A stretch of DNA of 64,000 nucleotides from Cacajao melanocephalus (GCA_963573385.1 CAUYLG010059098.1:1-64000), one strand, 5' to 3'. Shown: positions 39,002 through 51,424, numbered from the stretch's first letter. The notes: generated by a model from the letters alone, not told the origin. Made by a program: numbers and translations.

Positions 39002-39915
39002 AGTAGCAATTATCAAAGTGTGGTTTTTCAGACCCTTGGAGTCCCTAAGATCCTATGAGGGGATTCAAAACCAGGAAGTCAAAACAATTTTCATAATATA
39101 ATTATGTCATGTGCCTTTTCCTGAATGCTGACATATGCACTTCAAGGGCAAAACAATGGTGAGTAAAGCTACTGGTGCCTTAAAACAAATCAAAAGAGTG
39201 ACACCAAAAGGTACAGTGGCCATCATGTTTTGTTTAGCAACATGCAGTCTCAGAAACAAAGAAGAGAAAGGGCAGTTTCACTTAAGAGTGACTTGGAGGA
39301 GACAATAAAATTGTATACAACTCTTCTATATATGTCCTGTTAATCTATACAGTGAAATGGGAACTGCTCACGCAGCACTTCTGCTGCATACTGAACAGTG
39401 TGATGGTTGTTTTTGGAAAAAGCAAGTGTGATATTGCTTCAATTGCACGCTGAAGTGGCTGCTGTTTTCATGGAAGAACAAAAGCCTTTGAAGGAACATC
39501 TGATGGACTCACCATGGTAATTGAGAATTGAATACAGCGAGCCCTTCTCTTCAAGGAAAAATCAGATTTTTGGAAAACTTTCATCAACTACTGAGAAATC
39601 CCTGTAGAGAAATATTTTCAAATTCAATTGCTGATGTCGTTAACGAATGTGACTTTTGGACTCTGTATAGTGAAATATGCCCACATATTGAAAATCTGCA
39701 GAATTCAATCAACTGATGTTTTCCAAATGCACGGTGCTAAAAAATTTAAGTGAGTAAAAACAAAACAAAACAAAACATTGTGAGTGCGACACAGAGTAAT
39801 ACATTTTCCTTAAGAACATACAAAAAGTTCATGGCTGTAATTTTAGATTCCGCATTGCACACAAACTTTGAGAAACGACCGCATTATCTGAAAAGGTTGT
39901 TGAAATAGTCCTCTT
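39002..39915 (+). mobile_element. Fossil autonomous hAT (Charlie-like) DNA transposon
   Basis: The left end AGTAGCAATTATCAAAGTGT, GGTTTTTCAGACCCTTGGAG resembles hAT-Charlie termini ('cagtggttctcaaagtgtggtcc'). The body encodes a broken transposase in more than one frame: ATGGGAACTGCTCACGCAGC gives MGTAHAALLLHTE, a conserved hAT segment, and 39528-39716 gives the next. Large internal and 3' deletions bring later conserved blocks (GCATTATCTGAAAAGG near 39880) close. No right-hand terminal repeat remains. Confidence 0.8.
39528..39716 (+). pseudogene. Decayed hAT transposase fragment
   Basis: 63 codons, within the fossil transposon. SPSLQGKIRFLENFHQL, ADVVNECDFWTLYSEICPHI and ENLQNSIN resemble the region of Charlie/ZBED5-type transposases between the RNase H-like core and the C-terminal dimerisation domain (usual 'VSLSLQGK', 'NECDF..LYNEMC.HLE.LHNSVN'). 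The catalytic DDE residues are not recoverable. About 40 codons after SLQGK are missing. Non-functional. Confidence 0.75.
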
Positions 39916-40220
39916 TTGAACAGAAAGGAATGAACCTTGCTTGTAGTCAGGGTTCTCTCTCATCAGGCACCTGTGGGCTCTTTCTCACTGCCTTCATTAC
40001 AGGAAAACTCAAGGGCTGGTGCAAAAGGAAGCAAAGACTTAAACAGGGGAAAAGAATGAAAGTAAAAGAAAAGAATTGGAGTCTCTGCACCCTCTCTGAA
40101 TGGCACAGCACCTCTTTCTTGATCCTTAAGCCAGAACAAGTGCTTCTGTTAACCCCCCTACCTGTGCCAACGGGCTCAGTTTCTGGTTTGTTGGTGCATT
40201 GCATTCAGGATGAGGGATCC
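39916..40220. other. Unassigned DNA
   Basis: About 300 bases between the hAT fossil and the MST LTR, nothing recognised. Confidence 0.4.
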
Positions 40221-40634
40221 CATATTAGTCCCTTCTGACACTGCTGTAAATAAATACCTGAGACTCGGTATTTATAAAGAAAGGATGTTTAATTGGCTCA
40301 TGGTTCTGCAGGCTGTATGGGAAGCATGGGAGCATCTGCTTCTTGGGAGGCCTCAGGGAGCTTTTACTCACAGCAGAAGGCAAAGTAGAAGGAGGTGCCT
40401 TAAATGGCAAGAGCAGGACCAAGCGGGGCGGGGAGGTGCTGCCCACTGTTAAGCAACTATATCTCATGAAAACTCAGTTACTGCCAGGAGAATAGCACAG
40501 AAGGGATGATGCTAAACCATTCGTGAGAAACCGCCCCCATGAAATCCAATCACTTCCCACTGGGCCCTACCTCCAACACTGGGGATTACAATTTGACATG
40601 AGATTCGATGGGGACATAGAGCCAAACCATATCA
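40221..40634 (-). mobile_element. MST/MLT1-group MaLR LTR
   Basis: CATATTAGTCCCTTCTGACA, CCTGAGACTCGGTATTTATA, TAATTGGCTCATGGTTCTGC, CCGCCCCCATGAAATCCAAT, AGCCAAACCATATCA. Flanks GATCC (40216-40220) and GACCC (40635-40639) fit a 5-bp TSD with one change. Confidence 0.85.
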
Positions 40635-40720
40635 GACCCCAAAGGAAAAACAATAACCAGCTCATCACTGGCTTGGTGGGACTTGGAACTCGGGTCATCT
40701 CCAATCTGTCTGCTCTGTCA

Positions 40721-40820
40721 TAGCAACTGTGGCCTTAAGTAAGTACAATTACAATTAGTGCAATAAGCCATTACCTAATCTGATTTTAACCCACTACAAT
40801 TTCTGAATGGGATGTATTTA
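40721..40820 (+). repeat. ~95-bp direct repeat, copy 1
   Basis: From TAGCAACTGTGGCCTTAAGT to TCTGAATGGGATGTATTTAG. It matches 44195-44289 at about 90%, apart from a 4-base AAGT duplication in this copy. Confidence 0.95.
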
Positions 40821-40873
40821 GTTTTTGTTGCTGTTGTTGTTTTTTAAGTAATAGGCTTTTTTTACATTTGTTT
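40821..40873 (-). mobile_element. L1M 3' tail (antisense)
   Basis: T-rich TTTTTGTTGCTGTTGTTGTT and AAGTAATAGGCTTTTTTTAC form the poly-A-tail complement and first bases of the L1M that continues at 41168. Confidence 0.55.
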
Positions 40874-42060
<1,187 letters not shown>

Positions 42061-42121
42061 CTGTCCTGATTTTATAGTTTCATTCAGTGGGTGGATCAGG
42101 AAAAAATGTACATACCCCATC

Positions 42122-42509
42122 TGTGAGCTGAATTGTTTTCTTGAACGATTTATATATTGAATTCCTAACTCCTAGGACTTTACAATGTGATTGTGTTTGG
42201 CAATAGGATTTTTAAGTAGGTGATTAAGGTAAAACAGCATCTCCAGAGTGGGCCCGAATCCAACAGGACTGGTGCCCTTATAAGAAGAGGATATGAGGAT
42301 CCAGACCCACACAGAGGAAGGACCCTGTGAAGACACAGGGAGAAGGCGGCTTCTACAAGCCAAGAAGGGAGGCCACAGGAGGAACCAGCCCTGCTTACAC
42401 ATTGATCTCAGAACTTCAGCCTCCAGTACTGTGGAAGAATAAATTTATGTTGTTAAAGCTGCCCAGTCTCTGTGATATTTTGCTACAGCAGCTCAAGCCA
42501 ACAAAGACA
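42122..42509 (+). mobile_element. MLT1-type LTR
   Basis: TGTGAGCTGAATTGTTTTCT, GACTTTACAATGTGATTGTG, AGGACTGGTGCCCTTATAAG (TATA region), GAAGACACAGGGAGAAGGCG, CTCCAGTACTGTGGAAGAAT, AATAAATTTATGTTGTTAAA (polyA region) and CAAGCCAACAAAGACA. Full length. Confidence 0.82.
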
Positions 42510-44194
42510 ACATTTTATCACAAACCAGAAAGCAAGAAATATTTTTTAAAGTGATGTGTGTGTGTAAATACTGTTTAATAGAACTAATTTATAGTTCCAC
42601 CAATTTAATAACATTTATTTTCGGTATTTGTTTTTAAAAATTATAAACTTTACAAAGTTATACATTTGTTTCTGTGACCCTATTTCTCTCAAGAGTCCTG
42701 CTTGAATGACTAAATTGTATAGCGTCCTTATTCAACATCCCTCTCACTTTGTCATTCCCAACTCCCAATTTTCTTGTCCTTATTTCTTCTTTTTAAATGA
42801 CTAGTTTGTCATTTATAGGATCTACTGGAAACCTTTTCTTTGACTATTCTCTTGCACAGGGCTTTTCCATATTGGTATTAATCATTGATCAAAATTATAT
42901 AAAACGTTACTTTAACATTCAATAATATTAACAAAGTGTTTAAGCCATCCTTGAAAATGAAGTCAATATTTCATTTTTTTAAATGACTGTATACAGCCAT
43001 TGAACCAGTTCCACCACTGTAAGTCAAAAGGGAGAGTGTCTGAGCTTAACTATTAGTCTGGGTCTTCTGGAGTAAATGAGACCTGGCCAGCGTTCTCTGG
43101 TAATTGGCAATTTACATAATGCTGAAAGAAAAGTGGCATTAAAACTTGTAAAAGTGGTTTGTGTCAATTAGGGGGTTGTTTAAACATTGTGCCCTCCCAT
43201 GATTATGGAGGAAGATATAAACAAATGGAATTTCAGTTTTAACCTTTCGTATAATTCTTTGTGTATGCACAGACTTTGAAGATAGAAATCAAAGTGGTTA
43301 TAGAGAATATTTGCCTCATGCAACGGACATTCACATCCATGCTAACGCATGTTGGGGTGGATGTCGGAGGGCTGGATGCCAAAACCTGAAGAAAAGAGAC
43401 CACCGACAGGCTATCTCACTGCTGTTGGGTAACACATTGAATGTTCGAGGCTTGGTCTCATCAATTTTTAAAAATTATATGCAACCTACTTCCTACCATC
43501 AGCATAAAATAAAGAAGCATGCGTAAAGTGCTAAGTCAATTATAAAACATCATACAATTATAAAGTATGACTTATTACCATATAATTACTATTAAATGAT
43601 GCCTTTTTGAGAATGGAATCTGAGTTCGTTTAAGTTCTGCCTTATCCTTTAATTATGGGATTCAATATTATTATTGTACATTTTCATTCATTATCATGAT
43701 GATAGCATTAGTTATCCTTTGTAACTGTTAATATGCAGGCAAGCTTCCAAACTTCTCCAAATGCATGCATTTAGGATAACCATAAATCGACAGATATTTA
43801 CTGAAATAATGAGTTCTAATTATGAATATGAAATGGATTAAAAGACATGAAGTATTTACCCAGCAATTGACCAGATTAGCTTAAAAGAAGGACTTAGTGG
43901 ATACTTAGTCTCTTGATTTATTGCAAGGACACATAAATCTGTGTTTTCTGAAGTTTAAACTATATATTTTGCACTTGATTTATAAAACCTGCTAATAAAT
44001 CCAACTCAATTTCTCATTGAGAAATCATTATTCTAAGCATCAGCTCTTGCTAAGCGTGAGGATTTACAAGCAATGAAAACATATGTGCAAAACCTACCAC
44101 AAATTTGGAAATCATACCAATAAATCTTGGGGAAAAAACCCCACCATTTTATTTACAAACCCTTGCCTAATACTTGGGATACAAGTGAAAGATT
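42510..44194. other. Unassigned single-copy DNA
   Basis: 1.7 kb, AT-rich, no repeat or coding sequence recognised. Bounded on the right by copy 2 of the ~95-bp repeat. Confidence 0.5.
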
Positions 44195-44289
44195 TAGCAA
44201 CTATGACCTTAAGTACAATTATAATTAGCACAATAAGCCATTACCTAATCTGATTTTAACACATTAAAATTTCTGAGTGGGATGTATTA
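44195..44289 (+). repeat. ~95-bp direct repeat, copy 2
   Basis: From TAGCAACTATGACCTTAAGT to TCTGAGTGGGATGTATTAG; partner of 40721-40820, 3.47 kb away, same orientation. Confidence 0.95.
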
Positions 44290-45062
44290 GGCATCACAGC
44301 ATAAAGAGGGATATTATTTTAAAGAGATGATTCTACTTGCAGGAGTTAGTAGGCGTGGAGATGCTGTTTTTGTGCCCTGAGAATATTCTTTAAAGGGCCA
44401 ATGCACATTGGCTGTTGGAAGCAGGGACTAACAGTTCACAGCTGCTCCGCTGCTCTGGAGAATGACCCTTGGTTGACAGTGAGTTGCTTCTCCTAGAAAT
44501 TTATCTCTTCTCTTCCTACCCAAAGTATCCCAAAGCCAAAGACCCCCTGACATGGGAGCAGCTGGTGTTTTCATCGGTGAATCACTTGCACCCATATTCT
44601 TGTGTCAAGGTCTACTTCTAAGAAACCCAACCCGAGGCTTTCACTGCCTCTAACAATGCTTCACGCACACATTACCATTCAGATTCATTTGCATTACGAA
44701 CTCCACGGTCAGATAAGCAAGACCTCACTTCAAGTTGCACCTAATTTTTTTTTATATATTAAATCTCCTTAGATAAGCCAAGGTCTGAACGCTTTGAAAA
44801 CAACTTCTCATTTTTCCATATTGTTTTTGCTCATACGAAAATCAGAGGTGGCTTATTATGTGCAATAATTGTCTTAAAAAGCATACTGACGTTTTGTTGG
44901 GTTTGAATAACCTGAAGCAGAAAGGCTTGGTAATTTGAGCTCTATGTATCAGAGTTCCATTTCAAGCTAGGCAAGAGGTCTCCGCTAAAGATGAGCGTCC
45001 AATGAGATTCTGTCTTTCTGACTCCCGAAACTCCTGTTCCTCATCACACTAGAGTCATTATT
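44290..45062. other. Unassigned single-copy DNA
   Basis: About 770 bases, nothing recognised. Confidence 0.45.
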
Positions 45063-45074
45063 AAGAAATGCATT
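45063..45074 (+). repeat. TSD of the 7SK retropseudogene, left
   Basis: AAGAAATGCATT, identical to 45312-45323. Confidence 0.95.
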
Positions 45075-45311
45075 GGATGTGAGGGCGATCTGGCTGCGAC
45101 ATATGTCACCCCATTGATCGCCAGGGTTGATTCGGCTGATCTGGCTGGCTAGGCGGGTGTCCCCTTCCTCCCTCACCGCTCCATGTGCGTCCCTCCCGAA
45201 GCTGCGCGCTCGGTCGAAAAGGACGACCATCCCTGATAGAAGACGACCGGTCTTCGGTCAAGGGTATACGAGTAGCTGCGCTCCCCTGCTAGAACCTCCA
45301 AACAAGCTCTC
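45075..45311 (+). pseudogene. RN7SK (pseudogene): 7SK small nuclear RNA retropseudogene, 3' truncated, tailless
   Basis: GGATGTGAGGGCGATCTGGC is the exact 5' end of 7SK, the Pol III RNA that holds P-TEFb in the HEXIM/LARP7 complex. The match continues through GATCGCCAGGGTTGATTCGG, GTGTCCCCTTCCTCCCTCAC and CTAGAACCTCCAAACAAGCT, with only a few differences (ATATGTCACC for ATCTGTCACC, CGAAAAGG for CGAAGAGG, two or three near 45243). It stops at about nucleotide 237 of roughly 330. The 3' hairpin and terminal U-run are absent, and there is no A-tail. Perfect 12-bp TSDs flank it. The upstream Pol III promoter elements of the true gene (PSE, TATA, DSE) are not present, so it should be silent. Confidence 0.96.
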
Positions 45312-45323
45312 AAGAAATGCATT
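45312..45323 (+). repeat. TSD of the 7SK retropseudogene, right
   Basis: AAGAAATGCATT, identical to 45063-45074. The AAG at its start could also belong to 7SK (..CTCTCAAGG), a 3-base microhomology at the truncation point. Confidence 0.95.
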
Positions 45324-45864
45324 AAGAGCACTGGACGTTCTGACATGAGCACACAGTACTTTGGGAGCGAGGAAAACCTTTTCCATTACTTGTGGATGAT
45401 GATGAATGTAGCCGTAGATGATGATGGTAATGATAGGGCTTAAAATATTCAATATATAAAGAACGTTCCATACAGGAGGTACTTAAATGGAGCCAGGGCT
45501 ATTAGTGCCTCTCTTTGGTGATTAACTTAGATGCTTTCAAAAGTTTGCCTTTGCAACTGTTATCGCCAGCAAGAGAAACTACAGAGGATCCTTCATCTCC
45601 CTCTTATGGCTTGGAAGTGAAAATGCAACTTTCATATGGAAGAGATTTGGTTCAATACATAGAATGGTGAAGGTGAACGTTGAATTTCTATATTGATGAT
45701 TAGCCTTGCGTGCAGAATACTAAATTCAATAGGAGGGATTTCTGTGAATATTTCTACGGACATTCGTATCCTCTTGAGGTGCTGCCTTGCACTTGGGGAA
45801 AACTAAAAAATGGCAACTTCCAATAACGCACGGTGGGTTGCAAGAAGGAGCTACAGACCACGCA
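45324..45864. other. Unassigned DNA
   Basis: About 540 bases, nothing recognised. Confidence 0.4.
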
Positions 45865-46055
45865 GCCTGCATTCACATCACCCCTGCACTTCTTGCTAGC
45901 TGGGGAAAGCCATGTAACTTGCCTCTTTGTGTAACAGTTCTTTGTGCAAAATTGTTAAAATGATAGCTTCTACCTCATGATTATTGTGAAGATTTAATTG
46001 TGAAGTTAACACATATAGTATCTTCACAAAGCTGCCTGACATGAATTCTAAGTAA
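45865..46055 (+). mobile_element. MIR fragment
   Basis: TGCACTTCTTGCTAGCTGGG, GCCATGTAACTTGCCTCTTT, CTACCTCATGATTATTGTGA, AGATTTAATTGTGAAGTTAA and CACAAAGCTGCCTGACATGA follow MIR from the 'cttactagctgtg' box onward. Confidence 0.75.
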
Positions 46056-46079
46056 TTATGTACATGTATGTATGTGTGT

Positions 46080-46256
46080 CACATCTATAATCTCCCTATC
46101 TGATCTATTATTATATATCTATCTTATCTATCTCATGTTATTATATATCTATCTACTCCATCCATATCTATCTCTATCTATGATCTATTCCATCTATTCT
46201 ATTTATCTACCATCTATTCTATCCACATCTATCTATCTCTACCTAATCTGTCTATC

Positions 46257-46300
<44 letters not shown>

Positions 46301-46305
46301 CTGAG
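46080..46305. repeat. (ATCT)n microsatellite
   Basis: Imperfect ATCT units from 46080, ending in 11 uninterrupted units (46257-46300). A likely polymorphic STR. Confidence 0.95.
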
Positions 46306-46462
46306 AGAGAGCTATATACATATGTAGGTGTATGCATATATATCTGTGCATATATATAGGGGTGTGTGTGTATGCATATATATATATATATATACTTATG
46401 GGTATGTGGGTGTTTTGTGTGTATATACACACACACATGCACACACACATATGTGGCATTTA
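46306..46462. repeat. (GA)/(TA)/(TG)/(CA) compound repeat
   Basis: GAGAGAGAG, then TATATG/TGTGTGTG, (TA)9, and CACACACATGCACACACACA. Contains the 16-bp perfect palindrome GTGTGTATATACACAC near 46417. Confidence 0.9.
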
Positions 46463-47465
46463 GTTAAATATGTTGGCAATAAAATTCAAACTTTCTTTTC
46501 AAGCAATAATGACTAATAACGGGAAAAGTGCCCATGCCAGCTAGCAACTTTCTCTTCTCCGTTGATCTTCCATTCTCTTCTCACATTCACTACCCTAAGC
46601 ATCAACTTTTAACTACATTATACTGTACAAATTATTAGAGATGTTAATCACCCCAACTCTCAAGATTACCCTACTCAGAGGAAAGAATGAAAAGTCCAGA
46701 CTACAAAGTTAGACCATGGCAAAGAAAGAGAGGAACTTAGGAACGCTAGAGACTACGCACAGAGATAAAGTTGTGTTACATTCAGAAAAAATGAGTACTT
46801 AGACTCTTACAACTGATGCTAGAAATTTTAAATGCAACCTAATTGCCGTGACTGAATCTCATTATCTAAGTGTGTGAGCATATTTGTTTTCACATATGCC
46901 CAAGATTCCTAGGGGTCTTATTTCTAAAAAGTAATAAAAAGAAATGTAAAAATTATTGTTTCAAATAGGACAACCTCTACTATTTGTTATTTTTGTGTAT
47001 TTGCTGTTATGCAAACATATCACATTTAGAAAAAAGTGAAATGAATGAAAGGAAAATAAATCAACCGTGAATTGGATATTTCTTGTTATTCTTGAAGCAA
47101 GAGGATCCACTTCACACTAGGAAAATTATGTCTGTAATTGTCCTCATGTCCCAGAAATATTTTTTGAGGAAGACAATGTCAGGATTTGGATGTTGCAACT
47201 GAGACAAGTTGTTGGGAGTTTGCAGGGTGTGAGGAGGAGATGGAGGAAGGATTGATGTGAATAGCATTACCATATTTCCCTCGTGTCTTCTGTATGTTGG
47301 TTTTCAGAATATAATGATACACTAGAGAAATATTTTCAGATCCCCTATGTACATGCTCTGAATTTTATTTTCCATCCCTTCCTTCCCAATGGACTCTAGT
47401 TAATTTGGTTTTATCATTGTCCTGGGTTTCCTTATTATAGCAGTGTATACGCGTGTATCTATATT
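46463..47465. other. Unassigned single-copy DNA
   Basis: 1 kb, nothing recognised. Confidence 0.45.
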
Positions 47466-47627
47466 TGCAAATAGATATAGATAGATGATAGATAAACAGA
47501 TAGATGATAGATAGATAGATAAACAGATGGGCAGAGATAGATGAACAGATAGGTAGATGATAGATCACAGAATAGATGATAGATTAGATAGATGATAGAT
47601 AGATCAATAAATGATAAATGATAGATG
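47466..47627. repeat. (GATA)n imperfect microsatellite
   Basis: GATAGATAGATGATAGATA-type units with AAACAGAT and GGCAGAGATAG variants. It abuts antisense L1 on the right. Confidence 0.93.
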
Positions 47628-47905
47628 TTTCATGGCGTCCCAAAGTGGTTCCATCAATTGACACTCTCTTCAAAAGAGCAAGGGATGCCTTTTGACTTCA
47701 TGTCTTCCTCGGTGATTGAGACTGTCAGACTTTGCTTTTTACCCATGTTAGTGGAGTCTCATTGCTGTTTTAATTTGAATTTCCCTGACCAGGAGTAAAA
47801 GATGTCTTTTCACGTGTAATTGGTCATTCAGCTTTTTTCCTTCATTTAAATGCTCTTCTTTTCCTTCAATATGTTCTACAGAGAATTTTTTTTCCCTTAT
47901 TGATT
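47628..47905 (-). mobile_element. Antisense L1M 3' region, part 1
   Basis: CCCAAAGTGGTTCCATCAAT, TTGACACTCTCTTCAAAAGA, GAGACTGTCAGACTTTGCTT, GTGGAGTCTCATTGCTGTTT and TAATTTGAATTTCCCTGACC follow the antisense L1 3' region. Confidence 0.75.
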
Positions 47906-47909
47906 TGTT

Positions 47910-47942
47910 GAAGTGTGTGTGTGTGTGTATGTGTGTGTGTTT
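47910..47942. repeat. (TG)n microsatellite
   Basis: GTGTGTGTGTGTGTGTATGTGTGTGTGT within antisense L1. Confidence 0.93.
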
Positions 47943-47969
47943 ATTCATAAATAGAACTATACATAATAG

Positions 47970-48303
<334 letters not shown>

Positions 48304-48990
48304 TATTTACATTGTTATATTCTTGATATTAATTATAATCCCTTTGAATAAAATATGTTCCAAATAGTCTTCACACATTCTTAGTTTTTGTCTTTGTTGA
48401 GGGTATCTTTAATTTTTCAGAAATGTTGATCATTTGTACATTCAAATTAATTGATGTTGTTTTAAACTAATTTGTCCTTCTTGTGTCTTATATACCAAAT
48501 CCATTCTATGTCAGGAAAATTAATATTTCTACCTATGATTGCTTCCAAATCCTTCAAGCTTTGCTTTTCATATTTAGGCCTTTAATCTCTCCAGATTTTA
48601 ATTTATTTAATTTTTGGTAGGGCATGAGATAGGGATCTATCTTTTTACAGGTTATGGATAACCACTTCACAAGCACTTTTACTTATTAGTTTATCCTTTT
48701 CCCAATAATTTGTAACAACACTGCTGTAAATATGCTTCCATAAATATGTAGGAAAAAATTTCCAGGCTCTCTATGCAGTTTCATTCTTCTATTTTTTTCA
48801 ATGATTATTCCACAGTTATGCCCTTACTTTCTGGAGCTTTATAATAAATCTTGACAAGTCCTCTACATTATTCTTTTTTTGTTCTTCTTTCAAAATTAAG
48901 TTAATCTTGATAATTAATTATTAATTGTAAAGAAAAGTAACTTTGTTAACTTAATAAAATAAAGTTGATTTTGTTGAGTATGGAATTTTA
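48304..48990 (-). mobile_element. Antisense L1M 3' region, part 2
   Basis: TTTAATTTATTTAATTTTTG, GCATGAGATAGGGATCTATC, TTTATCCTTTTCCCAATAAT and TCTTCTATTTTTTTCAATGA follow the antisense L1 3' region ('gtgtgagatagggatct..', 'ctatccttttcccactgaat'). Confidence 0.65.
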
Positions 48991-49670
48991 ACAGTATCTT
49001 TCTCTGGGCACTACAAACAAATCTCTGCTTGTTGGCTTCTGTCATTCCTACTATGAGCCATATTGCTCCTATAATTACTATTCTGTTGTATATCATATTT
49101 TGTTTATTCTGGTTGCTTTTGTGAGTTTTCACTTGTCTATTCTTTAATTTCAGTTTGATGTGCCAGAGTGTGGACTTGTCTTCATTTCTGCTGCTTGGGA
49201 TTCATTTTGTTTTGTGACTCTGTGTATTCCTGTTTCATATGGTTCTGGAATATTCCCATGATTATCTTTTGGAATATAGTTTGTTCCTTATTCTCAGTAT
49301 GCTGTTATTCTCCAACACCTTTTAGTCATTGTATCCTCAATCTCTTCCATGTACCCTCCTCTCTCAAACTGACTTTGATACAATCAATCTGTTGATATTT
49401 ACGGGCTGCATTCTAAGTAATTTTTCACATCTCTCCACCCATTTATTTTTTTTCTCAGTTCAGTCATATGTAATCTGATCTTTAATTTATGCATCAAGGT
49501 TTAGGTTCCAGGGCTTGCTTTTTACTTCTACAAGTTCTCATTTTTATTTCAAATCTATCTGTCCTTTACTTGTAGTATCTTCCTCTTATTTCTGGTCCTT
49601 CTTCAATTCTAAATGCTTTTTGTAATCCAAGTCTGATTATGTATTATGTTGTTGTGATTATATTGCTATT
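48991..49670 (-). mobile_element. Antisense L1M, part 3
   Basis: ATCTCTGCTTGTTGGCTTCT, CTTTAATTTCAGTTTGATGT, GCCAGAGTGTGGACTTGTCT, CTGCTGCTTGGGATTCATTT and ATGATTATCTTTTGGAATAT parallel the antisense L1M block also present at 30110-31230. Confidence 0.6.
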
Positions 49671-49888
49671 TGTGCCTTTTGATTGTCATGAGCATTGGGT
49701 TGGGACTTCGCTTGCATTGTGATTATTGATTGTGAACTCATCTTCAGGAGGGTTTTACTTGTGGGAATTGTGTTGTGCCTTTTGACCTTCATTTTGACCT
49801 TCATGAGCATTGGGTTGCGACTTCACATATATTGTTATTTTTGATTGTGAACTCATCTTCAGGAGGGTTTTATCAGCAGGAATTGTGT
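49671..49888. repeat. Tandem duplication of ~103/115 bp
   Basis: TGTGCCTTTTGATTGTCATG to GGGAATTGTGT (49671-49773) is repeated from TGTGCCTTTTGACCTTCATT (49774-49888). Shared core: TGTGAACTCATCTTCAGGAG. The second copy carries an extra ~11 bases near its start. Confidence 0.93.
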
Positions 49889-50489
49889 GCATCTTTTGAT
49901 GAGGGTCTCCTTTGTAAAAAGTTTTAAAATGTGTTTCTGTCATGAGCTGTAGTGTTGACACTCCCCCAGGTTCAATTTATATTTTATTTGCATGTTGTGG
50001 CTTCAGGAAGCATAGTGATCATATAAACTACAAATCTGGATCCACATAATAAAAATTAACTGTCATAAATGTACAATAAGGCCATTTTTATAGATCAAGA
50101 AAAAAACAAATAAGCTTTCTTTTTTACTCTCCTATACTGGCAGAAAATTATCTTTACTTTGAAAGGTCTCAATCTTAGTTAATGTCTCAGTTCCAGCTCC
50201 ATCAATCCCTGTAATTTACTAAAACCAGCACAAACTTCCCAGGGTGCCCATAATGTCATGGACTTATATTCATTTTGTTTTGTATTTTTAATTTTTGGGG
50301 TATGCTGAGTATTTCCCTTTTTGAGGGGGAGAATTCCATTTTGCATTTAAAGGATAGCTGTTGCACCTTACATAGCACTTCTAGTTGTTTTGTAGCAGGA
50401 GGATTTTCAGGTTATCAAGTTCTTCTCATCAATAGAAGATGAAGTTGTAGAGTAAGGTTTTTCAAACATAAATGTAACCCTGTCACATC
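49889..50489. other. Unassigned DNA
   Basis: About 600 bases. Its left end may still be L1. Confidence 0.4.
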
Positions 50490-50966
50490 CTGATAACACT
50501 CTCCCACAGTTTCCATTTTCTGCTTGAAATACAATTGCAATCTCCCTCTCTGACCTCACATTCTTTCATTCTTCCTCTCATCCACTTTATTCCTCTCTTT
50601 CATCAGTCATTTAAATTCTTGATATCTGATTGCAATGCTTTCCACCAGTAGTGCTGTGAGGGGTGTGTATATGAGAGCTCATTCATTTAATCTCAGTTCA
50701 AATGCTACTTTCTCAGTGAGGCTTTCTTTTATCATTTTCCAAGACACTACCCAGTCCATTCTCTGCTTTAATTTTGTCACAGGACTTTCTACTACCTTCT
50801 AGTATATTTATGTTTGTTTGCTTGTTATCTGTCTTTTGCCCCTGAGATGTAAGGCTCAGGAAACAAAAGTTTGTGCTTATTTTATAGATAGCTGTATCAT
50901 CTTGACTAAAAGAATGCCTTACCCATATAGGTTCTTAATAAATATTTGTTGAGTAAATAGCTAAAC
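50490..50966 (+). mobile_element. L2 3' end
   Basis: CACATCCTGATAACACTCTC, TCTGACCTCACATTCTTTCA, CAGTTCAAATGCTACTTTCT, CTCAGTGAGGCTTTCTTTTA, TTTTGCCCCTGAGATGTAAG and AGGTTCTTAATAAATATTTG follow L2 to its 3' terminus in order. Confidence 0.85.
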
Positions 50967-51120
50967 ATCTTTATCTCTGTTACTACCTCAAAATTAAATA
51001 ATATGTAGGGATTTTCAATCCAGGTATTTTAATTTCAAATATTCAGTTTCTTTATGACCCAAACAATTCCCTACATTTCAACTGTTAACGGTTTTGCAGA
51101 GAGAATTTAAAATCTATTAA

Positions 51121-51406
51121 TGAGCCAGGTGTGGTGGGTCACACCTGTAATCCAGAACTTTGGGAGGCTGAGGCAGGCAGATCCCTTGAGGTCAGGAATT
51201 TGAGACCAGCCTAGCCAATACGGTAAAACCCCAACTCTACTAAAAATGCAAAAAATTAGCTGGACATGGTGGCATGTGCCTGTAATCTCAGCTACTCAGG
51301 AGGCTGAGGGAGGAGAATTGCTTGAACCCAGGAGGTGGAGGTTGCCGTGAGCCAAGATCATGCCACTGCACTCTAGCCTGAGCAACATAGCAAGACTCCC
51401 TCTCAA
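51121..51406 (+). mobile_element. Alu (AluS-like) with TSD
   Basis: GAGCCAGGTGTGGTGGGTCA to CAAGACTCCCTCTCAAAAAA. ATTAATG flanks both sides (51117 region and 51413 region). Confidence 0.92.
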
Positions 51407-51424
51407 AAAAATTATTAATGGTTT

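Noticed and set aside
45075..45311. A functional 7SK gene
   Set aside because: Truncated at the 3' end, lacks the terminal hairpin and U-run and the external Pol III promoter, and is flanked by TSDs.
46072..46516. 95- and 62-codon open frames
   Set aside because: Translations of ATCT and TA/TG microsatellites.
46080..47627. Tetranucleotide arrays as a CRISPR-like or origin repeat
   Set aside because: Simple ATCT and GATA microsatellites with no spacers; eukaryotic context.
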